From positions 1 to 64,000 of the forward strand of contig JAJEKB010000249.1 in assembly GCA_022393335.1 (NCBI GenBank): a stretch of 64,000 nt of DNA. The letters are read 5' to 3'. Below are positions 1-10,912 of the stretch, piece by piece. Numbering within the stretch: position 1 is the first letter of the stretch; every line of letters starts with the position of its first letter. The stretch is from Macrotrachela quadricornifera. Lineage: Eukaryota > Rotifera > Eurotatoria > Philodinida > Philodinidae. The notes under the pieces are model-generated. The model did not search any database, had not been told where the DNA came from, and saw only the letters and a list, made by a program, of their open reading frames with translations. Position numbers and translations under genes: made by a program.

Positions 1-433
1 ATCCAATATGAGTTGAGTACACGTAATGTTGGACAACGGCGTCCAACTCGTTCTTCAGCAACTGATTGTAATGAACGTTGAAATTTTAATTGATTTATAC
101 CTTGATGTTTTGGTTTACCATATACTTGACCTTTAGGTACTGGTTTCTTTCGTGAACCACGTCGAACACGTACACGATAGATAACCTAAAAAAAAATTTT
201 TTTTTTGAATAAAAATTAAATAATATTTAATAAAAGTCAAAAAATAGATTATTTACATATCCAGCTTTGGCTTTATAACCAACACGTCGAGCTTTTTCTG
301 GTCGTGTAGATTTTGGTGCACGATGTATAGCAGCTAATTGTCGATAATGCCATGTACGAATACGAAAAATAAAACGCATTACATCACTTTGTTTTTTACG
401 ATAAATTTCTTGGAGATATTTATATGCACCCAT
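1..433 (-). CDS. RPL15: Ribosomal protein L15 (eL15), N-terminal part
   Basis: 60S ribosomal subunit protein. Exon 1 (433-257) starts [19 protein letters not shown] and runs to YKAKAGY. A 71-nt intron (256-186, GT..AG) follows, then exon 2 (185 to the window edge) reads [19 protein letters not shown] and ends in RVLNSYW. This matches animal eL15 almost residue for residue, including the conserved [13 protein letters not shown] block. The gene is cut by the window start; about 120 N-terminal residues are present of roughly 200. A possible acceptor (TATTGTAG, AG at 455-454) lies 20 nt before the ATG. The stop codon of the RNASEH2C-like gene is only 77 nt upstream on the same strand, so the two may share a precursor RNA. 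Identity is near certain; the operon reading is inference. Confidence 0.97.
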
Positions 434-510
434 GATGTTAGGTTTTTTTTAATCTACAATAGATCAACAGAAGAATTTTATTTTACATATATATATATAA
501 AGATTTTTCT

Positions 511-825
511 TTATTCATGAATTATTTTTGCTAATGAAAGCCATTCTATACTACGAGCTATACAATCATTTTTTGATGTTGAACAATCCAAATTAAAATA
601 AGTTAATTTATCAAATGATGATACAGGTTTTGATGAATTTGCTAGAATACCAATATAATCATTAGGTATATCGACATGTTCACCATTTAATGGTCGACCA
701 CGAAATGATGCTTCTAATTTATTATTATTTATTTGAATTGAATCTGTAAAATGACGTTTAATATCACTTGTAATTGTTGATGGTGTATCAATTGAAAATG
801 GCATTGAATATACAGTAGAAGACAT
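511..825 (-). CDS. RNASEH2C: Ribonuclease H2 subunit C-like protein
   Basis: About 104 residues, single exon. The core FRGRPLNGEHVDIPNDYIG matches the RNASEH2C signature (FRGR.L.GE.V.vP....G), and the C-terminal IEWLSLAKIIHE matches the family's final helix. RNase H2 removes ribonucleotides and RNA:DNA hybrids from nuclear DNA; subunit C is a non-catalytic scaffold that pairs with subunit B. It is shorter than the human protein (about 164 aa), with a reduced central loop. I start at the ATG at 825 (MSSTVYSMPF) rather than the in-frame one at 861, because a good acceptor (TTTATTTTCCAG, AG at 848-847) lies between them and would remove the upstream ATG. The shadow-domain gene ends 51 nt upstream and RPL15 begins 77 nt downstream, all on one strand. 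Confidence 0.85.
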   Translation of the reverse strand: MSSTVYSMPFSIDTPSTITSDIKRHFTDSIQINNNKLEASFRGRPLNGEHVDIPNDYIGILANSSKPVSSFDKLTYFNLDCSTSKNDCIARSIEWLSLAKIIHE

Positions 826-846
826 AATCAAAAGAAAAATTTCTAT

Positions 847-848
847 CT
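847..848 (-). promoter_or_regulatory. Candidate trans-splice acceptor before RNASEH2C
   Basis: On the minus strand TTTATTTTCCAG sits inside the 51-nt gap between the shadow-domain stop and the RNASEH2C ATG, 21 nt before that ATG. No matching upstream exon is evident because the preceding gene's coding sequence ends 29 nt earlier, so a spliced-leader acceptor is the simplest reading. A 5' UTR cis-intron spanning the upstream gene is the alternative. Confidence 0.5.
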
Positions 849-876
849 GGAAAATAAACAAAATTTTATTTTGCTT

Positions 877-1266
877 TTAATCATTAAATTGAGTTAATTT
901 TTCAAGATATTGTATTAGAATATTTTCATCACAATATTGACGTAAAATATTTGAAGGTACAAATTCATAATCATCACAGAATTCATATTCAACAAGATAC
1001 ATTAATTCATTCTCAGGTTTTACACGTTTTAGACCATGTATATGTTTTAATTTATAACCACGTTCAATGCCATATGATATTGATTTTGGTTCAGTTAAAA
1101 CAAGAACTGGTGTACGTCGTGGAATGGATGTTGTTGAAGATTTATTAACTGGAATTGGACGTGAATTATTAATCGGTTTTGATCGTTTTGGTGAAACGAC
1201 AGATTCTATTTTAATATCATCTTCATCATCAGAAAGAATAATTATATCATCACAAGTTTCAGTCAT
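877..1266 (-). CDS. HP1-like chromoshadow-domain protein without chromodomain
   Basis: 129 residues, single exon. The C-terminal half (about 65-128) fits a chromoshadow domain: YGIERGYKLKHIHGLKR, then ELMYLVEYEFCDDYEFVP, then ILIQYLEKLTQF. This parallels GF.RGL.PEKIIGAT...GEL.FL.KW...DEADLV...VI.FYE.RL in HP1 proteins. No chromodomain precedes it. The N-terminus has a textbook SUMO-interacting motif, DDIIILSDDEDD, followed by a basic linker (PKRSKP, IPRRTP) and PVLVL, a near match to the PxVxL peptide that shadow-domain dimers bind. Likely a nuclear heterochromatin-associated adaptor. It is the first gene of a tight minus-strand trio with RNASEH2C and RPL15. Domain call by eye; function inferred. 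Confidence 0.72.
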   Translation of the reverse strand: MTETCDDIIILSDDEDDIKIESVVSPKRSKPINNSRPIPVNKSSTTSIPRRTPVLVLTEPKSISYGIERGYKLKHIHGLKRVKPENELMYLVEYEFCDDYEFVPSNILRQYCDENILIQYLEKLTQFND

Positions 1267-2515
1267 TTACTTTTTTTGTTTAAAGTTGACAATATTGATT
1301 ATGGAAAAAAAAAACAATATAAAACTTTAATGGATTATTTCCATGAATTAACAATGAGGAATATTTTAATATGAATTTAGAATTTGAAAAAACTAAAAAC
1401 TTGTTTTTTTATCAATGTAATTTGTAGAAAAATATTAAAATATTTTAGATTCTAAAAATAAATAGTTTTTTTTTAATGAAAAGTCAATTAAAGAGAGGGC
1501 GCTAGTGTCTGATGAATGCAAATAAAAAAAGTTATAAAATGGAAATCAACAAGTCATTATTTCTTTACAGTCTTTCGTTTATTTTTTATTAAAAAACAAG
1601 AGTAAATTGAATAATTGTATCATTCATAACTTGTTATAGTAGTACTTGGATTCTTTTTTTAGTTAGGATAAATACTTGTATTTGCGTCCTTTCTTTCGTT
1701 ATCTTTCTTGACATGTTACTAATTTTTCATTACCACTCTTATTTTTCTAATACCTGCCATGCACATTTCCGGTCTCTCGTTCTCTCTATCTATAGATCGG
1801 AATATTGAATTTGTCGGTGACATAGAATGGGAGGGAAAAAGAAAGAGAAGAAAAAAAATAAAATAAGTCTCGTTACATGCTTTATCCTATATTGAAGCAA
1901 ACAGATGTAGACGTCTATATGTGCTTTCATAATATTGCTATTATGTAGTCTCATGAGAACTGATGGGGGTATCCAATTTATTGTTTACTCTCGTCTATAT
2001 ATATATATATGTAATTGTTGCATTTTTGAGAAGACTCTTGTTAAAAATGCGTGATGTCAACAATATATACCATAAATGTATATATATATATGTTCTATGT
2101 TTCCCTAGTTTGCTATTCTATTTTTCGGAAAAGAAGAAATATACGAGCATACAATATGCAGAGCAATCAAGGTGAGAGAGCAAGAAAAAAACCTAATTCA
2201 TCATCTTTTCTTTTATTTTTTTCCCATGCAATAGTTTTTAAATATGACATAGAAATATAAAGTTACCTTTTTTTGTTTCTATTTCTTTTCTCTTTTTTTC
2301 CCCTTATGTCAGTTTTTTTTTAGAATAAATGAATATATGGGAAAGAAGAAAAATGATGATGGTTAAACAATTATAAAACAAACAAAAACAAATTATTAAG
2401 CGAAATTAATTCTAATCAATTTTCAATATTATCTTAAAATTGACTTTATATATAAACATATCTTATTAAACTCATACGTTTTTTTTTTGTATAACTGATA
2501 GATGACTAATACGTA
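1267..2515. other. Intergenic region between divergent genes
   Basis: AT-rich and non-coding as far as I can see, with short TA microsatellites near 2000 and 2080 and several poly-T runs. It must hold the promoter of the minus-strand trio and of the plus-strand membrane protein. No conserved element recognised. Confidence 0.6.
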
Positions 2516-2869
2516 ATGTTGATACGTACTCGTAACGATAGTCATCAAGATTTTCAGAATGATTCCTCATTATCTATTATATGTACAAATCTATCTACAA
2601 ATGATACATTTGAAAATTGTACATATGAAAATATCTCATCAATTATAACAAATAATTTATTTCCAAATTCAATTGTTATTATATTTGTTTTATCAATATT
2701 ATCTATATTTGGTGTTTGTTTTATGATATTTGGTCCATTACAAAGATCAGAAGCATATAAACGTGTTGAAAATTTTACATTTGGTCGTCATCCAATATTT
2801 AATGTTGATCATCGTGAACAATCTACTGCTACACGTTTTGATGAATCAATGGAATTTGCAGATGATTAA
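2516..2869 (+). CDS. Small single-pass membrane protein, unknown family
   Basis: 117 residues, single exon, not recognised. The N-terminal 55 residues carry a cluster of N-glycosylation sequons (NDSS, NLST, NDTF, NCTY, NISS) and two or three Cys, consistent with an extracellular part. One hydrophobic segment follows (about 57-76, IVIIFVLSILSIFGVCFMIF), then a short polar cytosolic tail ending FDESMEFADD. There is no cleavable signal peptide, so a type III or signal-anchor topology with Nout is likely. A four-codon upstream ORF (2502-2516) ends on TAA that shares its last A with this ATG (TAATG), which may damp or couple translation. Confidence 0.6.
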   Translation: MLIRTRNDSHQDFQNDSSLSIICTNLSTNDTFENCTYENISSIITNNLFPNSIVIIFVLSILSIFGVCFMIFGPLQRSEAYKRVENFTFGRHPIFNVDHREQSTATRFDESMEFADD

Positions 2870-2919
2870 ACAGTATATAGAAAGATATATATTTTTTTTG
2901 TTATAAAATAAAAATTTAA

Positions 2920-4138
2920 CTATTTTATTAAAAAAAATGGATGGTTTACATATTGTCGACATTGATCAGAATCAAGTTCACAATTAGCGGTGGATATGTC
3001 ATTTTGAATAGCAGTAGTCAGTTCCTCTAAAATAATTAAGCTTTTATAATTTAAAATTCTTTATTTGTTTTTTTGGTTATTTGAAAGATTTCCCAAAAGA
3101 AAAAGAATAATTTTATATATAAAACTATTAATAAATAGCAGTTACATCTCTGTAATGAATACATAGAATCTATTTAAATATACATATAGGATAATTTTCG
3201 TTTCCGGGCCGGATACATGAATATGATGCTCAATCGGAAGTACCCAACGCTTGACAAATACCTTTCATTTCAAAATAATATTACTTAAAAAGAAAAATTT
3301 AATCTATATACAAAAAAAGGAAATTATCAATTCAGAAATCATATTAATTCCTCTTCATTCTAGAGAATTGATGCCTATTTATTATTCATAGTATTCAATT
3401 AAAATAAATAATGAAGATAAAAATGTTTTTTTATTAATATTATATATTGTGTATAAATAGTACACTGTTAATATAATCGAATTTTCCTACACAAATCATA
3501 TTATCAGCATGACGTCGTTATGAAATACTCCTACGATCAATTTATAAAAGTCTATAGAGAAATAATATCCGGTTTAAAAACAGTAATTCCGTCATTTTTT
3601 AAACAAGACAATGAATAAATGACATTTTATTTTTTTTTCCTATTGAAAATAATGAATAATAATATATCTTACTTGCATTTTTAAATGTTGTCATTTTACG
3701 TATTTCACCAAGAAGAATAATTTTTAATTTTTCACCATAAAAATCATTTGAAAATTTATGCATTATATATGTTTCCTAAAAAATAAAAATTAATAAAAAA
3801 AAACCTAATAAAAATCTTTTCAATATACTATTGTCTTTTTTTTACCATTAAAAAATGGATTTGTTCCAATACTAGTTACCATTTTATATGGTTTATTATT
3901 ATTATCTTTTGTTAATAATTGTGCCCATCCATAATAAACACCTTCATTAATTGATGATGGTAAATTTTCTACTGTATTTTCATCTAAATTAGCTAAAATT
4001 TAAATAAAAAAATATTTAAATAAATATTAAACTTGCCTTAATGTAAATACCTGTTGGACAACCAAGTTCTTTATGTCCACGTCCAAAACCACGTACAATA
4101 GTTCCAAAAATAAAATATGGAAATGGTGATTTTATCAT
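2920..4138 (-). CDS. RFK: Riboflavin kinase (flavokinase)
   Basis: Phosphorylates riboflavin to FMN with ATP, the first step of cellular flavin cofactor synthesis; cytosolic. Four exons. Exon 1 (from 4138) reads MIKSPFPYFIFGTIVRGF then GRGHKELGCPT; exon 2 carries ANLDE, INEGVYYGWAQL and YKMVTSIGTNPFFNG; exon 3 (from about 3777) carries ETYIMHKFSNDFYGEKLK; the last exon (about 3028-2920) reads EELTTAIQNDISTAN and ends at TAG. The PTAN nucleotide-binding motif is split across the exon 1/2 junction, and the ETYIMHKF..DFYGE block matches the family. The last intron is long (about 645 nt) for this locus. An acceptor (GAATTTTCAG) lies 3 nt before the ATG, and the AKTIP stop is 112 nt upstream on the same strand. 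Confidence 0.92.
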
Positions 4139-4141
4139 AAT

Positions 4142-4143
4142 CT
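4142..4143 (-). promoter_or_regulatory. Candidate trans-splice acceptor at RFK start
   Basis: Minus-strand GAATTTTCAG is followed by ATT and the RFK ATG. The site lies in the 112-nt gap after the AKTIP stop, so any cis partner would have to lie in or before AKTIP. It looks like a spliced-leader addition site that separates a dicistronic precursor. Confidence 0.5.
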
Positions 4144-4250
4144 GAAAATTCGTATAAATAAGACAACATTATCTACTAAGGTTTAATAAATAAGCAAAAA
4201 ACACAAAGAAAAAAAAATACAATACAACAAAAATATTTTTGTGTATAAAT

Positions 4251-6018
4251 TTAATTTTGATGACTTGATAAATTATCTTCTCGTGCTAATATTTGATAAA
4301 CACCTGGTTTCATCCATGATAATCCATGAATATTATCAAAAGCTTTCTATAAGAAAAAGAAATATTAATTTTTTATATCATTCTAATTAACACAAAAAAA
4401 AAGATCAAAACATGCTTTATAAAAAAAAAGAAACACTGAAACCAATTCTCATCATTAACTAAGAATTTAAAAGACAAAAAAAGCGTTATTTTATTTCTAT
4501 TAAATAAGCCAAATAAAAAAAAGACGGGACTTCTAATAAATTTTTGCAAAAAAAAAATTTAAATCATATTAGTACGTGCACATGCATTTAGGCACTTACA
4601 CTAAGTGCTATCCTCTTTTTGATTCGTACCAGTATGAGAAAATGTTTTCTGATTGAAAGGAATTTTATATGGAATTTATAAATTATTTTTTTAATAAATA
4701 TCTATTTACCTTCTTTCCAGCTAAGAGATGCTGTTGAACTGTTTGTAATCTTTCATCCCATGGAGTAAATCTAAAATAAATATTTTCAATTTTTATAAGT
4801 CATAAGCTAGCTAAAAAAAATTTTAAATGTTATACATCATTTTCAATAGACATGAATGAAAGGAAGTTTTCGTGGTTCTAATCAAAAAAGAAGTACTATA
4901 GTTCTGATCGTGATCATGCTAGAAAAGTTTTTATTGTGTAAGTTCAGCAAAATGATGATCAAAATCGATTTGGTAATACCTTATAGGATATGTATTAGTT
5001 TGTAGGATTTATTAACCTTAAACGATTTCTAAAAGATTATTTTTTATATTGTATACTTCTATAAACCTTATAGTTAATAGTAAGTGGCATGGTCTTTTTA
5101 TGATTGAAATCTCGAATATCTATCAAAGCATTCTATATTACATGAAAGAAGATCCTCGGTTGATAGCTTCGAAAACTAATATTTATTTATAATACTTCAG
5201 AGCCTTTCATTGTAAATAATATATCTAACATACACAATAGCATGTGGATCATCAGCAGTTGATGGATCAGGAGTATAAAGAGTATCTTTTGATTGGTTAA
5301 CACATTCGGATACTTTTGAAAGAAATGTTCCTGGATCTTGTTCGTATCTAGAACACATGAACAATATAAAATTATTTTATTCTTTAATTAAATTATACAA
5401 ATGAGCTGCATCTAAATTAATTGGATTTGTAGTTTCAATTTTTTGAAAAATACGTCGAATATAACGTAAAACTTGCCAAAGATGATGTCCATTGCGTCTA
5501 TACAAATTACAATTAAAATGATAAATTAATTATTTTCTAATCTTACTTCCATACAGGAAAATATCGTTTAATATCAAGTTCACCTGTATCGAAATTTATT
5601 TGAGGATGATATACAGATGATGCAAAAAATACTTTCTAAATAAAAATTTATTTTATAAACAAAATAATGTTAAAAAACAAACAAACTGGACAATCGCCAT
5701 TAGGAAATGTATCTGGTATAATAATTGAAAAACGAAAAACACCACCTTCATAAGGACCTTGAGAAATAAAATGAACACCATTCCATACTAGAAACAATCA
5801 AAATGATGGGTTTTTTTAATTAATATATATAATTAAAATGAAAAAAGAAAAATATTACTTAAATTCGATTTGCCAGATGGAATAACAATAATACCAGGTA
5901 TAAATTGTTTTCGAAGAAGATTACTAAAATAATTCAATGATTTTATTTCTTATGAAGTCTTTTTTTCATACTATTCTGCTTGAAGAACATAATCAAGTGC
6001 ATATTCGTTTTTTTCCAT
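4251..6018 (-). CDS. AKTIP: AKTIP / Fused Toes homolog (inactive E2-like)
   Basis: UBC-fold protein of the FHF (FTS-Hook-FHIP) complex, which links dynein to endosomal cargo; in mammals also tied to telomere upkeep. About eight exons: [55 protein letters not shown] with [32 protein letters not shown] with [57 protein letters not shown]; then [18 protein letters not shown]. The order and motifs (HP.I....GELD, FTPW, GLSW.KPG) match AKTIP. The catalytic Cys of true E2 enzymes is absent: the usual G-x-CLD position reads GELD, as in the family. Introns of about 360 and 460 nt near the 3' end show no gene. A TTTTTTTAG acceptor (AG at 6051-6050) precedes the ATG by 31 nt. Confidence 0.9.
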
Positions 6019-7650
6019 TATATTATTGAATTGATTAAATTATTACATTCTAAAAAAATTTCTGTGCCATTTTTTTAAAAAAAATAATCAGTCTGTTGAA
6101 TAATTATTATCACTCAACATATTAACTAGCGCTTTTTTCATTGGTTTTTTTTTATATTCAATCGACTGTGAAATATACGAAAGAGGTCATTGTATGTCAG
6201 ATTAGGTATTCTTTAGAAAAAACGATAAACTTGAACTTTTTAAAGAACATTAAGACTAGTATACTATGAAGCTAATGAAATTATAATATAAAAAAGCGTG
6301 CATTTGTTTTATTTAGTTATTCTCACTGATAATCTTATAAGGATTTAAATATGCAGATGTTTAATTTATTTTCAATGATTACTCTGTTTTTTTTTAAATG
6401 AGAAAAGAGTACTATACGTTTAAAATAAGATTTTACAGAATTAGATATAAATGCCTGTGTTAGAAAAAGTTCTTTTAAGTCAAATTACTTGAGTGCGATA
6501 AAATTGTTATCAAATGGCTATACATTTCATGAGTAGAACACAGTCAATATCATTTTCTAAACATTTACGACATAAATTACAAGTGAAACTTGAACTATTT
6601 CAACTATTGATTGAATTAATAATTGGAGGTTGATTAAACAAAACTGAAAAGGAAATACATGCAGAATATATAAAAATCAAGGTCGTCTACCATTAGACAC
6701 AATATATCTATTATTTGATTAGTTTAGAAAATGGTTCACATTCGGTTGCTTAAAACATGAGAAAGTTCAGATTAAGTGGTGACGGTTTTATAGATATAAT
6801 CTAATTGGATTATAAATCTAAACTTAAATTAATATAAATGATTATTGAAGAGAAAGTGATTTGAGACAGCGCAGTGAACTGTCACTAAATGCCTCAGAAA
6901 GATGATTAATTAACATGATAAAATACTGTCTATTATTAAGTACATTCTTTATTTCGTACTCAACTATTGCATGATTATTGAACTATAATATTAAACGGAT
7001 AATATTAGAATTAAATAGTAATAACAAGAAATAAGAAGAACTTTACTCGAGCAGAACATATTAATGCTAAACACAAGATTAAAGGCCTTTTTCAAACAAT
7101 TCAGCAATATTAAGAATTATGTATTAAATTAAGATGCGTAAGTGAGCTCTAAATTTGAAGTTTACGTGTGGACCTCACTTTTTTTGTCCTTGTCTTATTC
7201 CTTTTTATATTGTGGAAGGAAAACGTGAAATATAACTGCGAGTTAAATAAAAAAAATATTAATAAACAAGTAATGCTCGTCTAAAGATTCGCACAGCTCT
7301 TTCTCGTAGAAATCGTGTTTCTAAACTACCATCAAGCTATTCATTTATAAAATTTAAAAAAACGAAGTTAGATTCAAATTCCTCGACCTCGACTGCCTTT
7401 AATCAAACTTCATAAAAACAAATGTTTTCTGTTAAAAATCTGTCGTGTGTTTAAAAAATTGAGCTTCAAAAAATATTTAGAAAACTGACTTCAGATTTGA
7501 ATTCCTTGTTCTCGATTACCCTTCGGTTAACTCTTATAAGAAAAATCCCTCTTTTACGTTTATATAAGCTTTGGATGAATCAGTGAGGTGCGGACATACA
7601 AGCAAGCAAACAATTTATTTCTGCTAGACTCCTCTCTACGAGAGAGAAAA
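6019..7650. other. Gene-poor stretch
   Basis: No open frame with coding character seen on either strand, only AT-rich sequence. It precedes the inverted-repeat element that starts near 7651. Confidence 0.55.
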
Positions 7651-8701
7651 TAAGGTAAGGGCAAAAAGTTCGTGATATTTTTCTTATCGATATATTTTTG
7701 TAGCTGTTTGAGCCATTTCATTCAATAAATAGTCATTTAAAATAGCATTTAAAAGTGCTCTGAGGGTGTAAAAACAAAGATTCTAGTTCAATTAGTAAAA
7801 GAGAAACAATAGAGGAAGTTTGTTATGTGTTTTTCATTTTAATTCAGTAATTAAAATCTTGTGTTTTTTTGATGATTAGTTAGTTTTGTTGCACTTGGTC
7901 TTATTTCCCGTTTTAATCCAGCATCGTGTGATATATTTTACACCGTTTTATAACCTATATTTAATTTCAACCTGGCTTTTCTTGTGCTAAAATTTTTGTT
8001 TTGCCTTTTTTTCCAATATTGCTGTTTCAACTTTTCTTGAAACATCAGGTCTACCTGCTCGAATAGAACCAAGGAATGCTTTTGAATGATTAAAACCAAT
8101 ATTTTTCCATCTTGTTATGGTAATATCTTTACAGTTTAATCGTCTTTTAATTTCTTTACATTGAATCTCATCTTGCAACATTTGATTAATGCACACATAA
8201 ATGACCAAATTCTCTAGTTGTTTAGATGTAAGACTTATTTTCTCATCTTCAACTGATGCTACAGAGCCAGTTTTGGTGAAATATTATTCTTTATCTTCTT
8301 GCCTTGCCCATCTTTTAATTTTCATTTGCATAGAATGTAGGGAAACAAATCATTTTTATCTAATTTCTTCAACTTATTGACTTTATGACTGTTCATTGTC
8401 TATTTCTCTTATGAAAGCGTACATTCTGTGTGTAAAGAAGTTATACGAAGTGACCATCACTCTCACTATCGTACGGATATTTTTCTTATCCATTATGTCA
8501 TAGAAAAATTTATAGAAAAATTATTTCCAAAAAACATGAACGATATTCTCACATTTATATTCACCTAACCACGTGAGTTAGAATTTTCATTTTTATACGA
8601 TAAGTGCACTTTAAAATGACTATTTATTGATTGAAATTGCTCAAGCAGCTGTGAAAAAATATCAATAGGAAAAATGTCGCAAACCTTTAGCTCTTATCCT
8701 A
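7651..8701 (-). mobile_element. Tc1/mariner-like DNA transposon remnant with long TIRs
   Basis: The left end (7651 to about 7800) and right end (about 8555 to 8701) are imperfect inverted repeats of about 150 bp. TAAGGTAAGGGCAAAAAGTT on the left pairs with TAGGATAAGAGCTAAAGGTT read on the minus strand from the right, and the shared GACTATTTATTGA core lies inside. Ends in TA fit TA target-site duplication. The minus strand between them holds a broken reading frame (about 8330-7987, one internal stop) whose best part, NCKDITITRWKNIGF...AGRPDVSRKVE, resembles the helix-turn-helix plus GRP motif before a Tc1-type catalytic domain. No DDE domain is present in the 1.05 kb, so the copy is non-autonomous or internally deleted. 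Confidence 0.72.
7987..8208 (-). pseudogene. Transposase N-terminal fragment within the element
   Basis: 73-residue open piece with an HTH-like stretch followed by AGRPDVSRKVETAI. Upstream in the same frame the coding character continues (KTGSVASVEDEKISLTSKQL) but meets a stop near 8287, so the frame is decayed. There is no catalytic domain downstream. The assignment rests on position between inverted repeats and the HTH-GRP pattern; the exact transposase family is unsure. Confidence 0.45.
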
Positions 8702-9137
8702 CTTTCTTCTTTTGCAAGGTCCAAAATTTATTAATATTCAATTTCCTTTTTTTCATTTTGTTATGGTGATTAAAATATTTGATAAGATAACAATATCTAG
8801 AAGTACATGTCCGCAATGTAATCATTTGTGATTTCATTTTATATGAAGCGTCATGATTTATATTTTATTAAAAGTAAATTACATTTTACAAATTAATTCA
8901 ATAGTCATATGATGTGAGATATAGTTGCATCTCTCTTAATAATATCTTATTAATACATGGTCTTATACGATTAAAAGAGGAAAAAAAAAGTAATTATTTT
9001 TATTCATGTTTATAAATTGTACATATTTTGTGTCGTTTCAAGAAAGTTGAGTATCATAAAAAAAGAGAAGACACTTTCATCATATAAATTACATTAACTG
9101 ATAAACACTTAAATAAATCTATTAAAATTGATTGCTA
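8702..9137. other. Intergenic, nothing recognised
   Basis: AT-rich sequence between the transposon remnant and the 3' end of the tetraspan gene. It probably contains that gene's 3' UTR (AATAAA-like runs near 9110). Confidence 0.5.
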
Positions 9138-9845
9138 TCAACGTATTATCGATTGGTAGATAGTTGATGAAAAAAACACTTTAATATACATTATAAAAAA
9201 TATCATACAAAGTATCATAATAAATAAAGCACTAGATAGTATAATAATTAAAAGTTTATCTTGTGTTTTTTCTACATCTGTACGATCAGTTATATGTAGA
9301 TTATTTTGTACTGCATTACCAATGAGACCAACGAGAACAATAGTAAAAAAGAAAGTCAGTATAACTGCGAATAATGCAAATGTAGCAGCAACACGTTTGT
9401 TGCGCAGAAATACTAAAGAATAAAACAGATAAAATTTAAATAGATATTTAAATAATTGAATCAAGTTTTTAAGAGTTAAACTTAATGAATTTCGTAAACT
9501 TTTAATAATAATTTTTTACTTACTAATCACAAGCATATAAATAGCAGTGAAGAAAGATATAGATCCACTCCAAATACCAGCACCAACTTTTTCTGTTCCT
9601 GAGCCTAATTGAGAAGTTCCATTTTGTTTACTCGCTTCAATGGCTATATTAGCAATTTCAAGACCAATAATAGCTGCACTAAAAATAAGCATTGTAACAG
9701 AAAGAAGTACTGATCTACCAGTTGGCCATGTATAATACCAATTGACATCCATTGAAGCTCCTTGATATGATACAGTTCCATAAACAGGAATGCCATACGG
9801 AGATACATTATATGGATAAGGTAACGGTCGATGATGCGCGTGCAT
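9138..9845 (-). CDS. Tetraspan membrane protein, CD20/MARVEL-like topology
   Basis: Two exons (9845-9524 and 9412-9138) join in frame through a 111-nt GTAAGT..TTTAG intron to give 198 residues. The N-terminus is cytosolic and rich in His, Pro and Tyr (HAHHRPLPYPYN...). Four hydrophobic segments follow: SVLLSVTMLIFSAAIIGLEI; WSGSISFFTAIYMLVII (crossing the splice junction); ATFALFAVILTFFFTIVLVG; and LLIIILSSALFIMILCMIFF. The spacing, with a short first loop and a polar second loop (NNLHITDRTDVEKTQD), resembles MS4A/CD20 and MARVEL proteins, but I see no decisive family motif. Likely plasma or vesicle membrane; function unknown. Confidence 0.7.
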
Positions 9846-10912
9846 GGCTTCTAATACATATAGTTCAATTGTCTTTAATGAAAGCTGTTACTCTTCCATT
9901 TATAGAATAAATAACAAACGACGAGCTGTCACTATTGCTATAAAATCAAATATTTAACATAGACAATCAAAAAAAGAAAGTAAATAATGACGTTATCGCT
10001 CGTCTTCCTTATTTTAGTGTATTTTGAAGTTGAAGCAAAAGATTGAAAAGAGCATAACTATTAATCTATCGACACTTTTTATTATTCATATTTTTTTTGC
10101 ATAATTATATACCTGAAGTAATAATAGTACTTTGTCTGTGAATATACCATTAGATATTTAGAAGAATATTTTCTTTTTAAATATACATATTTAATATTTA
10201 CTTTTAGTACATCTATTTATATGCATGCAAGTTTCGTTTATTCGTGTCACATGCTATAAATAACTTTAGTTTATAGACTTAACCTCAAAATGAAAAATTA
10301 TTTTGAAGGATTGTCTATAATAAATGTATAAAATGTTCGTTTACAAATATATCTGTAAAAAAAATGTTGATCTTATTATGAATTTTCATTTTAAAATGAA
10401 CAAGATTGGCAACAGACGTCTTGTAAAAATTATTCTACATACATTTCTAAAGATAACATCAAGTCATATTAGGTCAACTAGTCATGATATTAATTGAAAT
10501 GAATCACTTCTTCTATTGCATTTGTGTCAAGAAATATTCTTCAGAAATTGATAGAATTCACTTCTAAATTACGAAATAACTTTATCTTTTTGATGTGTTA
10601 AGGAGTTTATCTAGCATAATAACAATATCAACATTAAAAAGGTATTGCAACACTCGATATTCTGACATTACAGAATAAAAATTTGCTTTTAAAGATTGTA
10701 TCATAGTTCCAATGTACCCAAGTGTTTATGAAAATTCATGATAAAATAAAAAAATTTAAATTAAGTTATATTACATTCTTTTTTGATATATGATATCAAT
10801 CAAACATTATATGCTATATATTTTTGATGAGTTAATATCATATATTTGTTTTATTTTTCTTTTTATAATTAAAAATAAATCCAAAGTTCTATAGATAGAA
10901 AAAGAAAATATC
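9846..10912. other. Intergenic, nothing recognised
   Basis: AT-rich, no coding frame seen. Contains the upstream region of the tetraspan gene and the 3' flank of WDR59. Confidence 0.5.
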
